Part shown: piece by piece, positions 14,545 to 21,667 of the stretch
Position numbering within the stretch: the first letter of the stretch is position 1
How the letters are laid out: every line of letters begins with the position of its first letter
DNA from: an uncultured Bacilli bacterium
GTDB taxonomy: Bacteria; Bacillota_I; Bacilli_A; RF39; UBA660
Assembly: GCA_947623845.1 (NCBI GenBank)
Contig: CANQHM010000011.1
Coordinates: forward strand, 1-28,014
Length of the DNA stretch: 28,014 nucleotides
Direction: 5' to 3'
The notes under the pieces: model-generated
Told to the model about the DNA's origin: nothing
Seen by the model: only the letters and a program-made list of their open reading frames with translations
Database searches by the model: none
Made by a program: the position numbers and the translations under genes

Positions 14545-15735
14545 ATGTTATTAGAATTTAGTATTGAAAACTTTTTTTCTTATAAAGATAAGACTTTTTT
14601 TAGTATGTTAGCTAATAAAACTAAAGGATTAGAAAAGAATTATTATGAAGTAGATAATTATCGTATTTTAAAAAGTGCTGCTATATATGGAGCTAATGCT
14701 TCAGGGAAAAGTAATTTATTTCATATAATGGGATATATATGCCATATGATTAGTAACTCTAATCGTATGGATATTAATGATAAACTTCCTATCATACCTT
14801 TTTTAGATAATAAAGATAAATTTAGTAAATTTGAAATAAGGTTTTTAGTAAATAAAATAAAATATGTATATGGTTTTAGTGCTAATAAAGATAAAGTAGA
14901 TGAAGAATACTTATATTATTATCCTAATGGAAGAGAAACTAAAATTTTTGATCGAACTAATACTTCTTCTTATTCTTTTCCACAAAAAGATAATAAAATA
15001 TTAAATGAAATAAAGGATAAAACGGCTGCTAATAAATTTTTCTTAAGTACTGCTACTAATTGGAATTATGAAAAAACCAAACCAGCATATGACTTTATTA
15101 CCTTAGGATTAGGAGTATGTACCAAATTAGAAGATTTAACTTATTTAGCATTTAAGTGGTATGCTAATGACCCTGATGGTAAATATAAAAAAAGTGCTCT
15201 TAAATTCTTAGAAAAAGCGGATTTAAATATTAAAGATTTTGAAATAACTTATATTGATAGTAATGATATTATTAATCCTGTTGAGAATAAAAAGAAAGAA
15301 AGCTATAGAGTTTTATTTACACATGAATTTAATGGTAAAGAATATAAATTAAATTATTATAATGAATCTTTAGGAACTCAAATGATATTTACTTTAATAC
15401 CATTTATATATATTACTTTTGATTATAATGGGGTATTATTTGTTGATGAGCTTGATAGAAGCTTGCATCCTGCTTTAGTAGAATTTATATTATCTATTTT
15501 TAATAGTGAAGATAATAAGGGAAGTGCCCAATTAATATTTAATACGCATGATACTAATTTATTAAATTTAGAATTATTAAGAAGAGATCAAATATGGTTT
15601 GTTGAAAAAGATTATAAATTAGGTAGTAGTGATCTTTATTCTTTAGCTGATTTTAGTGTGAGAAATAATGAAAATATTGAGAAAGGTTATATACTAGGAA
15701 GATATGGAGCAATACCTTTTATAGTTAATGAATAA
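14545..15735 (+). CDS. Solo AAA ATPase of RloA type
   Basis: A 396-aa ABC/OLD-like ATPase. It opens with LLEFSIENFFSYKD, the usual first strand of AAA_15/AAA_21 proteins. Walker A is GANASGKS (49-56), the SMC-like signature region reads YNESLGTQM, Walker B is LFVDELDRSLHP near 298-309, and the H-loop is IFNTHDT. The end ENIEKGYILGRYGAIPFI is the RloA hallmark. RloA is normally followed by RloB, but here the next gene is a DUF5678-like protein with its own promoter, so no nuclease partner is obvious. It differs clearly from the ATPase at 12071, so it is not a recent duplicate. An anti-phage role is inferred from family and neighbourhood. Confidence 0.8.
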   Translation: MLLEFSIENFFSYKDKTFFSMLANKTKGLEKNYYEVDNYRILKSAAIYGANASGKSNLFHIMGYICHMISNSNRMDINDKLPIIPFLDNKDKFSKFEIRFLVNKIKYVYGFSANKDKVDEEYLYYYPNGRETKIFDRTNTSSYSFPQKDNKILNEIKDKTAANKFFLSTATNWNYEKTKPAYDFITLGLGVCTKLEDLTYLAFKWYANDPDGKYKKSALKFLEKADLNIKDFEITYIDSNDIINPVENKKKESYRVLFTHEFNGKEYKLNYYNESLGTQMIFTLIPFIYITFDYNGVLFVDELDRSLHPALVEFILSIFNSEDNKGSAQLIFNTHDTNLLNLELLRRDQIWFVEKDYKLGSSDLYSLADFSVRNNENIEKGYILGRYGAIPFIVNE

Positions 15736-15753
15736 TAATTAGCAAAAATTTTC

Positions 15754-15782
15754 TTGAAGTGTACAAATTTATGGTGTATAAT
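15754..15782 (+). promoter_or_regulatory. SigA-type promoter for the DUF5678-like/protease unit
   Basis: TTGAAG (15754-15759), 17-base spacer, TATAAT (15777-15782), 58 bases before the start codon. Confidence 0.75.
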
Positions 15783-15840
15783 AATGATAGATGTAAAACA
15801 TTGGGGTGTTACAAAAAATATATATTATAGGAGGTACTAT

Positions 15841-16077
15841 ATGGAAAAAAAAGATAAAAATTATATATATTTTAAAAATGAAAAAGAAAATTTAAAAAAG
15901 AAATATTCTAATGAATATGTTGTAATTTATGAAGAAAAAGTAGTATTTCATAATATGGATTTAAATAAAGTGGTTGAATATGTAAAGCAACTTGAAGCAG
16001 GAAAATATATTATTCAAAAGTGTGAAACAGATGAAGCTAATAATGTTCAAATGTTTCACACTAGAGTAACATTTTAG
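15841..16077 (+). CDS. DUF5678-like small protein
   Basis: A 78-aa acidic/basic protein. An N-terminal charged helix is followed by a small alpha/beta unit (NEYVVIYEEKVVFHNMDLNKVVEYV, then KYIIQKC). This resembles DUF5678, a short domain seen in archaea and bacteria and of unknown function. The start is ATG 15841, with AGGAGG 6 bases upstream; an in-frame ATG farther upstream lies in the leader and lacks a Shine-Dalgarno. Its stop TAG shares one base with the GTG start of the next gene, so translation of the two is probably coupled and the proteins probably work together. The family call is by pattern only. Confidence 0.65.
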   Translation: MEKKDKNYIYFKNEKENLKKKYSNEYVVIYEEKVVFHNMDLNKVVEYVKQLEAGKYIIQKCETDEANNVQMFHTRVTF

Positions 16078-16694
16078 TGCAAGATTTTAATGCATTTACG
16101 AAAAGAGAAAAGGGTTTAGCTAGAGTATTAAATACTAAAGTTGCAATTATCATAGATGAAAAAATAAATCCAGAATATGTTAAAACTAATGAAACATATG
16201 AAGCCATTTGGGATACAGGAGCAACAAATACTGTAATTTCCGAAAAATTAGCACATAAATTAAAATTAACTCCCAATGGAACAGCAAACGTTTATACAGC
16301 AGGAGGAGTAATAGAAGTCAACAGATACATTTTAGGGTTAAAACTTCCTAATAACTTAATAATAAAAAATGTATACGTGACAGCAGGAAAATTAAGTGAT
16401 AATACAGATTTTCTTATTGGAATGGATATTATTGCATTAGGAGATTTTTCTGTAACTAATGTAGATGGAAAAACAACATTTTCTTTTAGAACTCCTTCTT
16501 GTAAAACTATTGATTATGTAAAAGAAGCAAGAGAACTCCAACGAAAGGATTTACTAAAAGAATTTAAACGAATAGAAAAAGAAATAAATTCAGGAGGAAA
16601 ATGCTCTTGTGGTAGTGGAAGAAAATTTCGATATTGTCATGGCAAAGAACAATTAAAAAAAGTAAAGGAAGAATTGGAAAAGTTAAAAGTATAA
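16077..16694 (+). CDS. Retropepsin-like aspartic protease with C-terminal SEC-C zinc motif
   Basis: A 205-aa protein with a single retroviral-type aspartic protease domain (about 18-140). The catalytic triad is in AIWDTGATNTVIS (D46-T47-G48), a Gly-rich flap TAGGVIEV is near 74-81, and the hydrophobic-Gly strand is FLIGMDII (112-119). One DTG per chain implies a working homodimer. After a charged helix (145-170) comes CSCGSGRKFRYCHG (Cys176, Cys178, Cys187, His188), the zinc-binding SEC-C motif known from the tail of SecA. The start is GTG, overlapping the upstream stop by one base; there is no strong Shine-Dalgarno, so reinitiation is likely. Substrate unknown. The fusion of protease and SEC-C is unusual. 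Confidence 0.85.
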   Translation: MQDFNAFTKREKGLARVLNTKVAIIIDEKINPEYVKTNETYEAIWDTGATNTVISEKLAHKLKLTPNGTANVYTAGGVIEVNRYILGLKLPNNLIIKNVYVTAGKLSDNTDFLIGMDIIALGDFSVTNVDGKTTFSFRTPSCKTIDYVKEARELQRKDLLKEFKRIEKEINSGGKCSCGSGRKFRYCHGKEQLKKVKEELEKLKV

Positions 16695-16697
16695 TAT

Positions 16698-16740
16698 AAA
16701 ACCACACTTAAATAGTATATTTTATGAGTGTGGTTTTTAT
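16698..16740 (+). terminator. Intrinsic terminator after the protease gene
   Basis: AAAACCACACT (16698-16708) pairs with AGTGTGGTTTT (16727-16737) over an 18-base loop, followed by T-rich sequence. Confidence 0.75.
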
Positions 16741-16757
16741 ATGAGTAAAGATTGTCC

Positions 16758-16786
16758 TTGATTAGTGGGCTAAGATGGAATATAAT
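16758..16786 (+). promoter_or_regulatory. SigA-type promoter for the helical protein gene
   Basis: TTGATT (16758-16763), 17-base spacer, TATAAT (16781-16786), 31 bases before ATG 16817. It shows that an in-frame ATG at 16775 lies inside the promoter and is not the start. Confidence 0.75.
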
Positions 16787-16816
16787 AGTCTAATAAAAAT
16801 TGAAGGAGCTGTGTAT

Positions 16817-17431
16817 ATGGAAAAAGAAGATTTTTTGAATATATATTGGAAGTATTATTTAAATTTAGAAGAAGAATTTTTATCTACTATTAGATATGTT
16901 TCTTTAGATGAACAGAATGCGAAGACATTTTCTATTGAATACATAAGACAATACTTATCTATATGTTCAGAAATAGATGTGTTTTTAAATAAAATTACTA
17001 GTGGTAATAATATTGTGGACTATGTGAATTACATTTGTAATGATGAATTTTATAAAAAAATTATAGAAGAAGAAATAGTCGTAAATTCCTCTAAATGGAC
17101 ATTAGAACCATATAAATTGTTAATTGACACTGATACTAAAATGCCCAAAAATTCAGATAATTCTGATGAAAAAACTTGGTGGGGATTATATAATAAAGTA
17201 AAACATGAAAGAGTAGATTTTTATATATATGCCAATTTAAACAACGTAATAACATCTCTAGCAGCTCTTTATACTATAGAAGTATATTATTTTAATCATA
17301 ATTATTATATTGATATAGACAATGATGAATCTATGCCTTACCCTAAATCAAAGTTATTTTCTTGTAAAAAATTGAAAGATAATACCGGAGGACCTATGAT
17401 TTCCCTAATACTTGATGAATGGGATGAATAG
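16817..17431 (+). CDS. Helical protein with WWGLYNKVKHER motif, function unknown
   Basis: A 204-aa soluble protein, mostly helical. The start ATG has GAAGGAG 8 bases upstream. The central block WWGLYNKVKHERVDFY followed by ANLNNVITSLAALYTIEVYY recalls bacterial families with a YNxVKHxR helix pair found in abortive-infection or HEPN-like proteins. Here K-H-x-R might be a binding or RNase-type site, but the canonical HEPN R-x4-6-H order is not obvious. There are no signal or membrane segments. It is the last full gene of the accessory island and has its own promoter. A defence role is only suggested by location. A 44-codon ORF overlaps its end. Confidence 0.6.
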   Translation: MEKEDFLNIYWKYYLNLEEEFLSTIRYVSLDEQNAKTFSIEYIRQYLSICSEIDVFLNKITSGNNIVDYVNYICNDEFYKKIIEEEIVVNSSKWTLEPYKLLIDTDTKMPKNSDNSDEKTWWGLYNKVKHERVDFYIYANLNNVITSLAALYTIEVYYFNHNYYIDIDNDESMPYPKSKLFSCKKLKDNTGGPMISLILDEWDE

Positions 17432-17558
17432 TAGCAGATTTTATTTAATTATTATTATTGATAATTGTGAAATAGTAAGTCCACCTATAGAAATGGAAGA
17501 AAATAAATTACCTTGGAATAATGGTAAAATATTGTCTTCATTAAATAGTAGAGATTAA
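17424..17558 (+). CDS. Possible small overlapping ORF (44 aa)
   Basis: ATG 17424 overlaps the end of the preceding gene in another frame and opens a 44-codon ORF with a hydrophobic/acidic start (FYLIIIIDNCEIV) and a polar end, closing just before a terminator. No Shine-Dalgarno is clear, so translation would depend on coupling. It could equally be the fragment of a lost reading frame or chance. Confidence 0.3.
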   Translation: MNSSRFYLIIIIDNCEIVSPPIEMEENKLPWNNGKILSSLNSRD

Positions 17559-17565
17559 TTTAAAT

Positions 17566-17601
17566 AAAAAAGAAGTTTGTAAATTTTTAAACTTCTTTTT
17601 T
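17566..17601. terminator. Bidirectional terminator between the island and kdsB
   Basis: A 13-bp perfect stem, AAAAAAGAAGTTT (17566-17578) with AAACTTCTTTTTT (17589-17601), has A-runs on one side and T-runs on the other, so it can end transcription from both convergent directions. It overlaps the kdsB stop codon. Confidence 0.85.
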
Positions 17602-18318
17602 GTTTTTAATGTACTCAATAACTCTATCTAAATCTTTAGGAGTATCAACTGATACAGTATCAGAAATAACATCAACTATTTTTACAGGCATTTTATATTC
17701 TAAAAATCTTAGTAAATCAAAATCTTCAATTTTTTCTAATGGCCCTTTAGGGTGACTTACGAAAAAATCAAGAGCTTTTTTAGTTAAACCATATGTCCCC
17801 ATATGTTTGTAATATTCATAATTTAGTGATGCTTTAGGATAAGGGATAGGACTTCTAGAAGCATATAAAGCATAACCTTTAGTATCAGTTACTACTTTCA
17901 TAGTTGTCCAATTTAAAACATCTATAGGGTCAGTAATCTTGGTTCTTAAATTAATAACATCTTTAGGTTCCTTTTTATATTCTAAAACAACTTTTTCAAT
18001 TATTGCCGGTTCTACTAATGGTTCATCTCCCGCAATAGAAATATATAAATCTGCATCAATCTTTTCTGATACTTCTTGAATTCTTTCTAGCATCATGGTA
18101 TGTGTATCTTTAGTAGGAATAACATTCATATTCAATTCTTTACATTTATTAATTATTCTATCATCATCAGTAGCAACATATACATCATCTAATCCTTTTA
18201 CTTTTTTAACTTGGTTATAAGTCCACCATATCATTGGTTTACCTAAAATATCAGCTAAAGGTTTGCCTTCAAATCTTGAAGATTTATATCTAGCAGGAAT
18301 AATTCCAATTATTTTCAT
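17587..18318 (-). CDS. kdsB: 3-deoxy-manno-octulosonate cytidylyltransferase (CMP-Kdo synthetase)
   Basis: KdsB makes CMP-Kdo from CTP and Kdo, the activated donor for Kdo transferases. The protein is 243 aa, normal for KdsB. Visible motifs are IIGIIPARYKSSRFEGKPLADILGKP (N-terminal nucleotide loop), YVATDDDRI, ISIAGDEPLVEP (the QGDEP site, with Ala for Gln), YASRSPIPYPKA, and SVDTPKDLDRV at the end. The start is ATG 18318, with GGAGG 8 bases upstream; a 30-codon in-frame extension (to 18408) encodes a hydrophobic stretch that overlaps the promoter. Kdo is typical of Gram-negative lipopolysaccharide and uncommon in Bacillota. No Kdo 8-P synthase (kdsA), kdsC or kdsD is in the window. A related CMP-sugar substrate is possible. 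Confidence 0.82.
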   Translation of the reverse strand: MKIIGIIPARYKSSRFEGKPLADILGKPMIWWTYNQVKKVKGLDDVYVATDDDRIINKCKELNMNVIPTKDTHTMMLERIQEVSEKIDADLYISIAGDEPLVEPAIIEKVVLEYKKEPKDVINLRTKITDPIDVLNWTTMKVVTDTKGYALYASRSPIPYPKASLNYEYYKHMGTYGLTKKALDFFVSHPKGPLEKIEDFDLLRFLEYKMPVKIVDVISDTVSVDTPKDLDRVIEYIKNKKEV

Positions 18319-18351
18319 AAGCTTTACCTCCGTTAGTAACTTTATATAAAT

Positions 18352-18380
18352 ATTATAAAATACAATTATAAAATAAACAA
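18352..18380 (-). promoter_or_regulatory. SigA-type promoter for kdsB
   Basis: On the minus strand TTGTTT (revcomp of 18375-18380), 17-base spacer, TATAAT (revcomp of 18352-18357). Confidence 0.65.
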
Positions 18381-18454
18381 GATAAATTAAAACATTACGA
18401 ATCATCACAAATGTATAAATTACGTTAAATTATATAGATTTAAATTATTAATTT

Positions 18455-18463
18455 TGTTATACT
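18455..18463 (+). promoter_or_regulatory. Extended -10 promoter for the GT99-like gene
   Basis: TGTTATACT (TGn-TATACT) 18 bases before the start codon and divergent from the kdsB promoter. No strong -35 is seen. Confidence 0.5.
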
Positions 18464-18481
18464 AATAAAGGAGGATTTGTT

Positions 18482-20107
18482 ATGATAGTACCTTTTGTAT
18501 ATTCTGTTAATGATTTATTTAATGATAAACCAGAACATTTATGGATTTTTTATAAATATTTATATTTTTGTGAAAAAAACCATTATCCAATTATAGCTAG
18601 TGATGTATATTTTAATTGTAATGTTGATGTTTTTAACGATATATTTTGTAAGACTTTTGATTTTAATTTACCATCAAAAGAATACATTCAAAAAAATCAA
18701 AAGTATGCTTTTAATCATCATATATCATTAACCGATTCTAAAAACATACTAGATTTAGAGTGTATGTCTTATGAAAAAGTAGACAAAAAACTTTATAATA
18801 TTTTAAATAATATAATCGATAAACTTATTGCTGACTATCAAGATAATGAAATAACGTTTCTAACTTGGAAAGATAATGCCACATTGCGAAAAATTGCTGA
18901 AGAAAGAGAATTTAAAATCATATTTCAAGAATTATCAACAATTAGAAAAGGGCACTATAATAGTAGTTTATGTTATTTTTCGTTTAATCCTAAATATAAT
19001 GATTCTCAAGAACAAAAATATCAGGAATTTAAAAAATTAAAGTTAAAATTATTAAACAGAAAAGAATTATTATCTTTATTTTTATTACCTGAGGATTTAT
19101 CATATTTAAAAGAAATAGAAAAAACTCCAAAATATAAAATAGGCTATGCAACTATTCCAAAAGAAGATAGTTTTAGTTACTTATATTCTTCAGAAAATGA
19201 AGAAAATACAATAAAAAATATAAGCAAAAAGTTTATAGGTACTAACATATCTTACAGATGTCATCCTGGCTATAAAGAAACTTTTGATATAAAAGAATGG
19301 CAATTAGATAGTAGTAAGACTTCTGCAAAATGGATATTAAATAATGATATTATTGTATCATATATATCTAATATTGGGTTTGAAGCAATGTTATATGGAA
19401 AAACGTCTTATGTTTTATCTAAAAATATGCCTTGGTCTTTTATAACATACAATAGTTCAGAATTATTGGAAGATGAACAGCTTTATGTAGAGAATAGTTT
19501 TATAAACTACATGATTTTTGGGTACTTTGTTCCAATTGAACTCGCGTTTGATAAAGAATATATTTTATGGAGATGCAACAATCCTAGTATCGAAGATATA
19601 TACAACAAAAACTTAGACTTTATAATTCATCAAAGAAAACTTAATAGAAACACATTAAATTTATTTAGCATATTAACAAAATATAGAGAATTAAATGAAA
19701 AGGAAGCTAACAAAATTATAAACTATAATTATTATAACGAGATAACAAAGGAATTAAATAATTTAAAAAATACAATTGAAGAAAGAAATAACGAGTTACA
19801 AAATAAAAATAATGAATTACTCAATAGGGGCAATGAGTTACTTGATAAAAACAAAGAGTTACTTGATAAAAACAACGAGTTACAAAATAAAAATAAAGAA
19901 ATTAAAATATTAAATGACAAATTAAAAGCAATAATTTTAGAAAATGACAAATTAAAAAATGAGCAAAGTAAAATAGAACAACAATTAGTATTATTAGATG
20001 AAAAATATAAAGAAACTATAAATGAAATAAATAACATATTAAACAGCAAGTCTTGGAAACTTACTAAACCTTTAAGGGCAATAAGCAATATTGCAAAGAA
20101 AAAATAG
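18482..20107 (+). CDS. GT99-like (putative Kdo) transferase with C-terminal coiled coil
   Basis: A 541-aa protein. Residues 1 to about 385 resemble the GT99 fold of WbbB, the retaining beta-Kdo transferase that caps some O antigens: VPFVYSVNDLFNDKPEHLWIF at the start, FLTWKDNATLRKIAEE, ELSTIRKGHYNSSLCYF, and SYISNIGFEAMLYGK. Residues about 410-520 are a coiled coil whose core is five 7-residue repeats of type NELLDKN (436-470). The tail SWKLTKPLRAI plus basic residues matches the SxxWxxTxPLR motif found behind coiled coils in many surface-glycan enzymes, perhaps membrane-binding. It is divergent from kdsB and upstream of ABC export genes. AGGAGG precedes ATG 18482. The GT99 call is from pattern memory, supported by kdsB next door. 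Confidence 0.55.
   Translation: MIVPFVYSVNDLFNDKPEHLWIFYKYLYFCEKNHYPIIASDVYFNCNVDVFNDIFCKTFDFNLPSKEYIQKNQKYAFNHHISLTDSKNILDLECMSYEKVDKKLYNILNNIIDKLIADYQDNEITFLTWKDNATLRKIAEEREFKIIFQELSTIRKGHYNSSLCYFSFNPKYNDSQEQKYQEFKKLKLKLLNRKELLSLFLLPEDLSYLKEIEKTPKYKIGYATIPKEDSFSYLYSSENEENTIKNISKKFIGTNISYRCHPGYKETFDIKEWQLDSSKTSAKWILNNDIIVSYISNIGFEAMLYGKTSYVLSKNMPWSFITYNSSELLEDEQLYVENSFINYMIFGYFVPIELAFDKEYILWRCNNPSIEDIYNKNLDFIIHQRKLNRNTLNLFSILTKYRELNEKEANKIINYNYYNEITKELNNLKNTIEERNNELQNKNNELLNRGNELLDKNKELLDKNNELQNKNKEIKILNDKLKAIILENDKLKNEQSKIEQQLVLLDEKYKETINEINNILNSKSWKLTKPLRAISNIAKKK
19787..19891 (+). repeat. Five 21-bp tandem repeats encoding coiled-coil heptads
   Basis: Five in-frame 21-base units encode NNELQNK, NNELLNR, GNELLDK, NKELLDK and NNELQNK. 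Units 1 and 5 differ little at the DNA level, as do units 3 and 4. Such repeats can gain or lose units by slippage and so change rod length. Confidence 0.8.
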
Positions 20108-20116
20108 TAAAAAGTA

Positions 20117-20125
20117 TGATATACT
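20117..20125 (+). promoter_or_regulatory. Extended -10 promoter for the ABC export genes
   Basis: TGATATACT (TGn-TATACT) 19 bases before ATG 20145, identical to the element before the LCP gene. No -35 is recognisable. The genes to 24704 probably form one transcript, with possible read-through from the GT99-like gene. Confidence 0.45.
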
Positions 20126-20144
20126 TTTAGTTAGGAGATAAAGT

Positions 20145-20879
20145 ATGAAAGAAAATACCGCAATAAAAGTTACTAATATGACTAAAACATTTAAATTATA
20201 TTCTGATAAACCTAATACTTTGAAAGAAAGATTAGTAAGAGGAAGAAAAAGTAAAGTAGAAGTAAGAACAGTTTTAGATAATATTAATTTAGAAATAAAA
20301 AAAGGGGAAACTGTAGCATTAATTGGTGTCAATGGTAGTGGAAAATCTACTTTACTTAAATTAATGACTAAAATTATTTATCCCAATAAAGGTACAGTTG
20401 AAACAAACGGGAAACTAACTTCTTTACTAGAATTAGGAGCTGGATTTCATCCTGATTTTACTGGTAGAGAAAATATTTATTTTAATGCATCCATATTTGG
20501 TTTAAATGCTCATGAAATAGATAAAAGAGTTTTAGATATTATCAATTTTAGTGAATTAGGAGATTTAATAGATACTCCAGTAAGAACTTATTCTTCTGGA
20601 CAATATATGCGTCTTGCTTTTTCTATCGCAATTAATGTTGATGCTGAAATTCTTTTAATAGATGAGATTTTAGCTGTTGGAGATCAACACTTTCAAGAAA
20701 AATGTTTTGCCAAATTAGATGAGTTATCTAAAAGTGATAAAACAATAGTTATAGTTGCTCATGGATTAGCTCCTCTTAGAAAAATATGTACTAGAGCAGT
20801 GTGGTTAAATAATGGAAAAATAGCTATGGATGGCGAAACTAATAAAGTTATAGATGCTTATTTAAAAGAGTGTAGGTAG
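20145..20879 (+). CDS. Polysaccharide ABC transporter ATPase (Wzt/TagH type)
   Basis: The nucleotide-binding half of an ABC exporter for undecaprenyl-linked polysaccharides or teichoic acids. In 244 residues it shows Walker A GVNGSGKST (61-69), the Q-loop region typical of this subfamily LLELGAGFHPDFTGREN (94-110), signature YSSGQYMRL (149-157), Walker B ILLIDEILAVGD (169-180) and H-loop IVAHGLA. There is no C-terminal carbohydrate-binding domain of the Wzt kind that recognises a chain-end cap, so it is the short TagH/KpsT-like form. The GTAAAGTATG leader has TTAGGAG before the ATG. The permease follows 10 bases downstream. Confidence 0.93.
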   Translation: MKENTAIKVTNMTKTFKLYSDKPNTLKERLVRGRKSKVEVRTVLDNINLEIKKGETVALIGVNGSGKSTLLKLMTKIIYPNKGTVETNGKLTSLLELGAGFHPDFTGRENIYFNASIFGLNAHEIDKRVLDIINFSELGDLIDTPVRTYSSGQYMRLAFSIAINVDAEILLIDEILAVGDQHFQEKCFAKLDELSKSDKTIVIVAHGLAPLRKICTRAVWLNNGKIAMDGETNKVIDAYLKECR

Positions 20880-20889
20880 GTGATTTTAA

Positions 20890-21666
20890 ATGATAAAAGA
20901 ATTAAAAGAAGTTTATCAGTATAGAGAATTATTAAAAGCTAATGTCAAAAAAGATATTAGAGGAAAATATAAAAAATCATTTTTAGGAGTGCTTTGGTCA
21001 TTTGTAAATCCACTATTATCAGTTTTAGTATATGCTATAGTATTTCCTATAATATTAAAAGATAGTCAACCTCATTATGTAACTTATCTAGTAATAGGAA
21101 TAATCCCTTGGACATTTTTTACAACAGTAATTAGTCAAGGAACATATTGTATACTTGCTAATGCCGGAATAATAAAAAAAGTGTATTTTCCTAGAGAAAT
21201 ATTGCCTCTTTCGATTGTGACAAGTGGTTTAATTAACTTTTTAATATCTTGCGTAATAATTTGTGTTTTTTTGATATGTAGTGGAATTGGTTTTTCTTGG
21301 AATATTTTATTTTTACCATTTATAGCATTAGTTAATTTCTTGTTGTTATTTGGAATAATATTAATTACTAGTTCTATTTGTGTATACATAAGAGATTTAG
21401 AATATATTATTAATTTTTTTGTTAATATGTTATTTTATGCTACACCAATTTTATATTCGCCTACATTATTTCCTGCTTCTGTTCAATGGTTGTTCAATTT
21501 AAATCCTATGGCAATTATTATTAATTCTTATCGTGATATTTTCTTTTATAAATCTCTACCAAGGTTAAAATCGTTGCTTATTTTATTAGGATGTTGTATT
21601 ATATTAGTATATTTTGGTCTAAAAATATTTAATAAATTAGAAAAAAGATTTGCGGAGGAAGTGTAG
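20890..21666 (+). CDS. Polysaccharide ABC transporter permease (Wzm/TagG type)
   Basis: The membrane half of the exporter, 258 aa. A cytoplasmic N-terminal segment ending in RGKYKKSFLGVLWSFVNPLL, the family hallmark, is followed by about six membrane segments, including PLLSVLVYAIVFPIIL, LVIGIIPWTFFTTVI and a C-terminal LLILLGCCIILVYFGL. The conserved motif FYATPILYSP and NPMAIIINSYRDIFFY are typical of ABC-2 type exporters. It should pair with the ATPase 10 bases upstream to flip or export the finished glycan. The gene ends one base before the ATG of the next glycosyltransferase, so all three are surely on one transcript. Confidence 0.93.
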   Translation: MIKELKEVYQYRELLKANVKKDIRGKYKKSFLGVLWSFVNPLLSVLVYAIVFPIILKDSQPHYVTYLVIGIIPWTFFTTVISQGTYCILANAGIIKKVYFPREILPLSIVTSGLINFLISCVIICVFLICSGIGFSWNILFLPFIALVNFLLLFGIILITSSICVYIRDLEYIINFFVNMLFYATPILYSPTLFPASVQWLFNLNPMAIIINSYRDIFFYKSLPRLKSLLILLGCCIILVYFGLKIFNKLEKRFAEEV

Positions 21667-21667
21667 T

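Noticed and set aside
18319..18408. N-terminal hydrophobic extension of KdsB
   Set aside because: The 30-codon extension contains the promoter and the Shine-Dalgarno of the real start at 18318, and KdsB proteins begin at the KIIGIIPAR strand.
19787..19891. CRISPR-like array
   Set aside because: The repeats are contiguous 21-base units without spacers, in frame with a coiled coil inside a coding gene.
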